Shown here piece by piece: positions 17,454 to 20,680 of a DNA stretch of 20,680 nt (position 1 is the first letter of the stretch; each line of letters opens with the position of its first letter). This stretch comes from an uncultured Carnobacterium sp. (GTDB lineage Bacteria; Bacillota; Bacilli; Lactobacillales; Aerococcaceae). A model generated the notes under the pieces. It was not told where the DNA came from, ran no database searches, and saw nothing but the letters and a program-made list of their open reading frames with translations. The DNA is taken from contig CALALK010000302.1 of the NCBI GenBank assembly GCA_937923125.1, positions 1-20,680 on the forward strand. Direction: 5' to 3'. A program made the translations under genes and the position numbers.

Positions 17454-19106
17454 TTAGTCTTCTTTTTTCTTGAATCCTAATACTCCAAAACCACTGAGTA
17501 GGAACGCCGTTGCTACACTTAGTAGTGAGTCTGCTGTCCCAGTATTTGGAAGTTGTGGTGCTGGAGTTGTAGGGATTTCTGGAGTTGTAGGGATTTCCGG
17601 TGTCACAGGCACTTCTGGAGTCTTTGGAACTTCTGGAGTAGAAGGTTCCACAGGAAGTGCTGAAATAATCGCATATTGATTCACTGTCACACTTGGAGCT
17701 TCTGGTTCTGTTGGCTCACTTGGTTTCACCGGTTCTACTCCTGGCGGTTGAGGAAAAGCAATATTGGTATTAATCGCAAACCAATAGACAGTATTTAAAC
17801 CAACTGAATTCCCTTGTACTGAGAATGTGTAGTGGTTATCATACAGACGAAGTGCGCCACTTCCCCAATAGAAGTTTTCTGCCGTTTCATCATCCCAACC
17901 TTTTACATTTCCCATATCATTCCCATTGAATTTTGAACCATGTTCTAAGTATTGGTTGTCGTTCACTGAATAGATTTCACCATTTTGCTCGCTTACAGAA
18001 GAACCTGGAATTGGGATAAACTTATTGCTTCCAACACTCATTTTTTCAATGTGTTTTGTATCTTCCCAAGCCCATTTTGTTTCTCCATTTTCTGTATAAC
18101 GAATGCCGTTATAGTGATTCAAACTGTTAACCGCGATAATGGAGTTTCCATCGTAGACCGCTTGAACTTCATTTCCAGCTGCGTCATAGTAATGATCCAC
18201 AACATTGATTGTTAATGGATTTGCAGAATCCGTGCTATCTCCTACTACAATTGTTTTAGCTGGGTCACGATAAACATTCGCAATGATTTTTCCTGAGTTA
18301 CCTGGAGCGCTTGTAACTGTGAATTCACGGACGATTTTAGCAATCGCTGTATCTTTAAAGCGTGAATTTGAAAGATTCGTACTTGTAACAGTCATTGTTT
18401 TACCAACTTCAAGAGCGACCCAAGCATCGTCTGTATCTGAATATGGATTCGTTGTTGTAAGATATTCCGCTTTTATTTTGTCTGCATCAAATCGAGCTAA
18501 GTAGTCCGATTGGTTTAAGGCATCTACACCAGCTTGTGTAAGGTAGTTCACATCCCCACTGACAACCGTATGTGCATCTGGTTCTGTTTTCAAAGCTAAT
18601 TCTTGTAATGTATTAATAATCCCCGCATCTTTACCGTCAGCAATTTGCTTTTGGTATTCTTCGTATGCTGCTTTCTTTTCGTCGTATTGAGCTTTTTGGA
18701 TATTGTATTCTTTTACATCTTCATCGTACTTCTTTTTCTCTTCAGTATATTTTGCTTTATCTTCTTTATACTTATTAGTCACTTGTTCAATCTCAGCCGC
18801 CTTCTCCGCTTGAGCCGCTTTGACTTGTTCTTCATTTAAATTCGTAATCGTTTCTGAACTTTCATTAACAGTTACGCCTTCTGTCTTTGCATTGTCGATG
18901 GCTGTCTTTAAAGTATCTGAATTTTCGATAGCTTTTGTTGTTGTCGCAAGAGTTTCCTCTGCAGCTACCACTTCATCCGCTGAAACCGTATCCGCTGTAA
19001 AAACACTGCTTACAAATAGAAACACACTTGCTGTTGCTACAAAACCACATAACCCAAATGCTTTTGATTTTTTATACCCAACTGTTGTTGATTGATGCTT
19101 AAACAT
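17454..19106 (-). CDS. LPNTG surface protein with GbpC / antigen I/II-like domain
   Basis: This 550-aa sortase-anchored protein likely acts as an adhesin. In order: a long signal peptide (1-43; GYKKSKAFGLCGFVATASVF, similar in style to antigen I/II leaders), and a lysine/glutamate/alanine-rich coiled coil (about 90-160; repeats such as YKEDKAKYTEEKKKYDED). A globular region (about 190-475) resembles glucan-binding protein C and the antigen I/II V-region: NLSNSRFKDTAIAKIVREFT, NVYRDPAKTIVVGD, FYWGSGALRLYDNHYTFSV, YWFAINTNIAFP. A proline-rich wall-spanning stalk with six-residue TPEVP/TPEIP repeats follows, then LPNTG (519-523), a membrane helix and KKKED. The ATG at 19106 follows AAAGGGGA. Glucan or salivary-protein binding is inferred from the family; the ligand is unknown. 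Confidence 0.88.
   Translation of the reverse strand: MFKHQSTTVGYKKSKAFGLCGFVATASVFLFVSSVFTADTVSADEVVAAEETLATTTKAIENSDTLKTAIDNAKTEGVTVNESSETITNLNEEQVKAAQAEKAAEIEQVTNKYKEDKAKYTEEKKKYDEDVKEYNIQKAQYDEKKAAYEEYQKQIADGKDAGIINTLQELALKTEPDAHTVVSGDVNYLTQAGVDALNQSDYLARFDADKIKAEYLTTTNPYSDTDDAWVALEVGKTMTVTSTNLSNSRFKDTAIAKIVREFTVTSAPGNSGKIIANVYRDPAKTIVVGDSTDSANPLTINVVDHYYDAAGNEVQAVYDGNSIIAVNSLNHYNGIRYTENGETKWAWEDTKHIEKMSVGSNKFIPIPGSSVSEQNGEIYSVNDNQYLEHGSKFNGNDMGNVKGWDDETAENFYWGSGALRLYDNHYTFSVQGNSVGLNTVYWFAINTNIAFPQPPGVEPVKPSEPTEPEAPSVTVNQYAIISALPVEPSTPEVPKTPEVPVTPEIPTTPEIPTTPAPQLPNTGTADSLLSVATAFLLSGFGVLGFKKKED
17561..17650 (-). repeat. Five 18-bp tandem units in the GbpC-like stalk
   Basis: Two exact 18-bp units (17561-17578 and 17579-17596) and three degenerate ones encode six-residue TPE[IV]P-type repeats. 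Copy number can vary without frameshift. The two identical units look the most recently duplicated. Confidence 0.75.
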
Positions 19107-19137
19107 AATTTTCCCCTTTGATGAAATAATTTTCTTA

Positions 19138-19166
19138 ATCTTACACCTTCTACAGTTAGTTTTCAA
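19138..19166 (-). promoter_or_regulatory. Promoter of the GbpC-like gene
   Basis: On the minus strand: TTGAAA (19161-19166), a 17-base spacer, then TAAGAT (19138-19143). The -35 touches the stop codon of the start-less frame (19167-19169). Confidence 0.65.
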
Positions 19167-19901
19167 CTATTTTTCATTTATTTTCCTTATTTTAAGCAAA
19201 TCATCATCGCTTAATTTTGAAATTGGAGTTACGGCTTTTTCTGCAAATACTTTTTCTGTCCAACCAATTTCCTTAATTTTGGCTGTCATTTTCGTTTTAA
19301 TACTATTTTTTGCAGTCAGTTCATTTAATATTTCTGATGAAGTTTCTTTTGCTATCTTTTGAACAATCGGATCATTGCGAGACAGTTTAATTTCTTTATG
19401 ATCAGTTTTCTCAACGTTAATTTCGCTTAATCTCTCATAATCTGGAAGCGGTTGCTCCCGTGCCATCTCCCTGCGCGCAGCTTTTTCGCTTTGCGGTACG
19501 GACATCTGTGCTGCATTCTCTATTTTAATTGTTTTGCTTTTATTTGTCTTTGGTTTTATCTTACTGTTTTCTCCAAATACCCTTTCCTCAAACTCATCAA
19601 TCTGTTTCTTTACAAAATCAACGGCTTTGTTTAAATTCTCATTCGCACTTGAGAGAATACCTTTTATCCTGTTTCCGTACTTTGAGTTGCCTGCATGCTC
19701 AATCCATTGGTAAACCGTTGCTATGGCTTCGTCAATGTTTGCAAGAAATCGCGTCTTAAACAGTTTGAACGCCTTATACGCATCTTCCGCGTCAAGTTTT
19801 TTGATCAGCGTAAAAACAATGTCGTCGGCTCCCTTTATAACCGCCTTACAGCCGGCTTTTACAACATCCCCTGCATACGGTAAGCCTGCTTTTAAATTAT
19901 T
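19167..19901 (-). pseudogene. Start-less 244-codon open frame, probable orphan toxin module
   Basis: The minus strand is open from 19901 to the TAG at 19167, yet no ATG, GTG or TTG occurs in frame for the first 132 codons. The only ATG (19505) lacks a ribosome binding site. The frame begins within the last bases of the preceding 237-aa gene. The translation starts LKAGLPYAGDVVKAGCKAV, a small-residue 'pretoxin-like' opening. A helical, lysine-rich stretch follows (DAEDAYKAFKLFKTRFL, VKKQIDEFEERVFGE), and the C-terminus ends DDDLLKIRKINEK. I recognise no catalytic motif. Codons such as GCG, GCC, GAC and AAG are more frequent than in neighbouring host genes, suggesting foreign origin. Orphan C-terminal modules after immunity genes are known for polymorphic toxins (CDI, Rhs, LXG); assignment here is inference. 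It could equally be a 5'-truncated gene. Confidence 0.6.
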
Positions 19902-20610
19902 TCAGCAATGTCTTTTGCAATTCATCTTGAAATCTGATATCTTCTTCTTTAGTCATATCCAAAGCGGTCTCCTTAATTGAAAGAATACCATCAATATATT
20001 TTAGATTTCTATTTTTCTCCAGAACGGTATGTATTTTTTCCATGCCGATTTTATTAATGATAGCCGGAGACCAATAATTTATCCACTGAACGGTTGCGGG
20101 CAAACCCTCGTTCAAGTGCTTTCCATATTTTCTGGACAAAACTTTATTTGAAACGATTCCCCAATATGGTCTATAGGCAAGTACAAGTTTTTGAAATAAA
20201 CTGCTTATCATATCTGCATCTTTTTTTGTATACAGATTTAACGCTAGTGGTACATTTACAATTATCGTATTAAAAAAACTTTCATTCTTATTTCCAACGG
20301 TAATCTCAAAACCGCATGATTCATGATCATTTATTGAAGAAAAAAAGGAGACGGAATATCCTAAATCTTCAAATACAGTGGCATCCTCTCTATTTACTCC
20401 ATGCCTCAATACCGTCCTAAAATTTTCATAAATCCAATTAAATTTTTGAGCAGTCGCTTTCGTTTTACCGCTCAAAAAGTTCGGTCGTATTTCTTCAGGA
20501 TATTGTTGAAAGACCATGAGAATTTCATATGTTTCTCTCGCAATTTCGTCAAAATCTTTGTCTATCTTTTCAGCTTTTTTCCATAAAAGTATTGAATGCC
20601 GCTGTATCAT
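19897..20610 (-). CDS. Probable immunity protein, Imm52-like
   Basis: This 237-aa soluble protein has no signal peptide or membrane helix. The stretch from YSVSFFSSINDHESCGFEITVGN through FNTIIVNVPLAL to LVLAYRPYWGIVSN resembles the Imm52 immunity family as I remember it (polar beta strands, an NxPxx strand, then a PxWG motif). Imm52 proteins neutralise nuclease-type polymorphic toxins, often the Tox-REase-5 class; no search was run. The ATG at 20610 has an ideal AAGGAG site eight bases upstream, so it is translated. It starts 10 bases after the stop of an upstream frame that runs off the window, the usual toxin-then-immunity order. AT content and codon use look unlike the housekeeping genes here. 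Confidence 0.6.
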   Translation of the reverse strand: MIQRHSILLWKKAEKIDKDFDEIARETYEILMVFQQYPEEIRPNFLSGKTKATAQKFNWIYENFRTVLRHGVNREDATVFEDLGYSVSFFSSINDHESCGFEITVGNKNESFFNTIIVNVPLALNLYTKKDADMISSLFQKLVLAYRPYWGIVSNKVLSRKYGKHLNEGLPATVQWINYWSPAIINKIGMEKIHTVLEKNRNLKYIDGILSIKETALDMTKEEDIRFQDELQKTLLK

Positions 20611-20620
20611 GTTTTTCTCC

Positions 20621-20680
20621 TTATTTTGGTGCTTGAAAAATTAATTGTATTTCTGTAATTCCCCTATCTATAAATAAATC
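20621..20680 (-). CDS. C-terminal end of an upstream gene, possible toxin (partial)
   Basis: The minus strand is open from the right edge to a TAA at 20621-20623, giving 19 codons that end RGITEIQLIFQAPK. The stop is followed at once by the ribosome binding site of the immunity-like gene. A final beta strand of this type (IxxIQLxF) is common at the end of restriction-fold toxin domains, but 19 residues cannot identify a family. Confidence 0.4.
   Translation of the reverse strand, partial: DLFIDRGITEIQLIFQAPK

Noticed and set aside
17561..17650. Short CRISPR-like repeat array
   Set aside because: The units are back to back with no spacers and encode the proline-rich stalk in frame.
19167..19505. 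A separate 112-aa gene starting at the ATG at 19505
   Set aside because: The frame is open for a further 132 codons upstream and the ATG has no ribosome binding site; it is the tail of the longer start-less frame.

Overview
The window looks like a chromosomal segment of a low-GC Gram-positive bacterium of the order Lactobacillales. Three things point there: a pdhABCD pyruvate dehydrogenase cluster with a two-lipoyl E2, two sortase-anchored LPNTG surface proteins (one with a GbpC / antigen I/II-type region typical of oral streptococci and relatives), and strong AGGAG-type ribosome binding sites. A Carnobacteriaceae member such as Granulicatella is my guess from overall feel, not something the sequence proves. 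Every gene I accept is on the minus strand, so transcription runs from right to left.

Reading in the direction of transcription: (1) 20680-19167 is a foreign-looking patch. It holds the last 19 codons of an unknown protein, a 237-aa gene resembling an Imm52-type immunity protein, and a 244-codon open frame with no usable start, which looks like an orphan polymorphic-toxin module. (2) 19106-17454 encodes a GbpC-like LPNTG surface protein with its own promoter and terminator. (3) 17355-11656 is a tight five-gene run, fhs - uup-type ABC-F - thyA - dfrA - ung, that joins one-carbon/folate metabolism, dTMP synthesis and removal of uracil from DNA. (4) 11526-8837 is a small accessory patch between ung and dinB. 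It has an 89-aa mini surface protein with a degenerate sorting signal, a 35-codon remnant of a second, diverged dinB, a 547-aa Cna-type LPNTG adhesin, and a 146-aa four-helix membrane protein. (5) 8739-7681 is dinB (DNA polymerase IV). (6) 7373-2101 is pdhA-pdhB-pdhC-lpdA, preceded by a 307-bp intergenic region with repeats and possible Rex half-sites. (7) 1848-1 is psuK-psuG for pseudouridine breakdown; psuG runs off the left edge.

How the genes work together: the core blocks are ordinary housekeeping. Pyruvate dehydrogenase makes acetyl-CoA. Fhs makes 10-formyl-THF, ThyA consumes methylene-THF to make dTMP and leaves dihydrofolate, DfrA regenerates THF, and Ung removes uracil that results when dTMP runs short. 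PsuK/PsuG recycle pseudouridine to uracil plus ribose 5-phosphate. The unusual parts are the two accessory patches. Both place a sortase-anchored surface protein next to a broken gene, which suggests local insertion by recombination. The best candidates for something undescribed are the toxin/immunity remnant at the right edge and the diverged dinB fragment fused between a terminator and the adhesin promoter.
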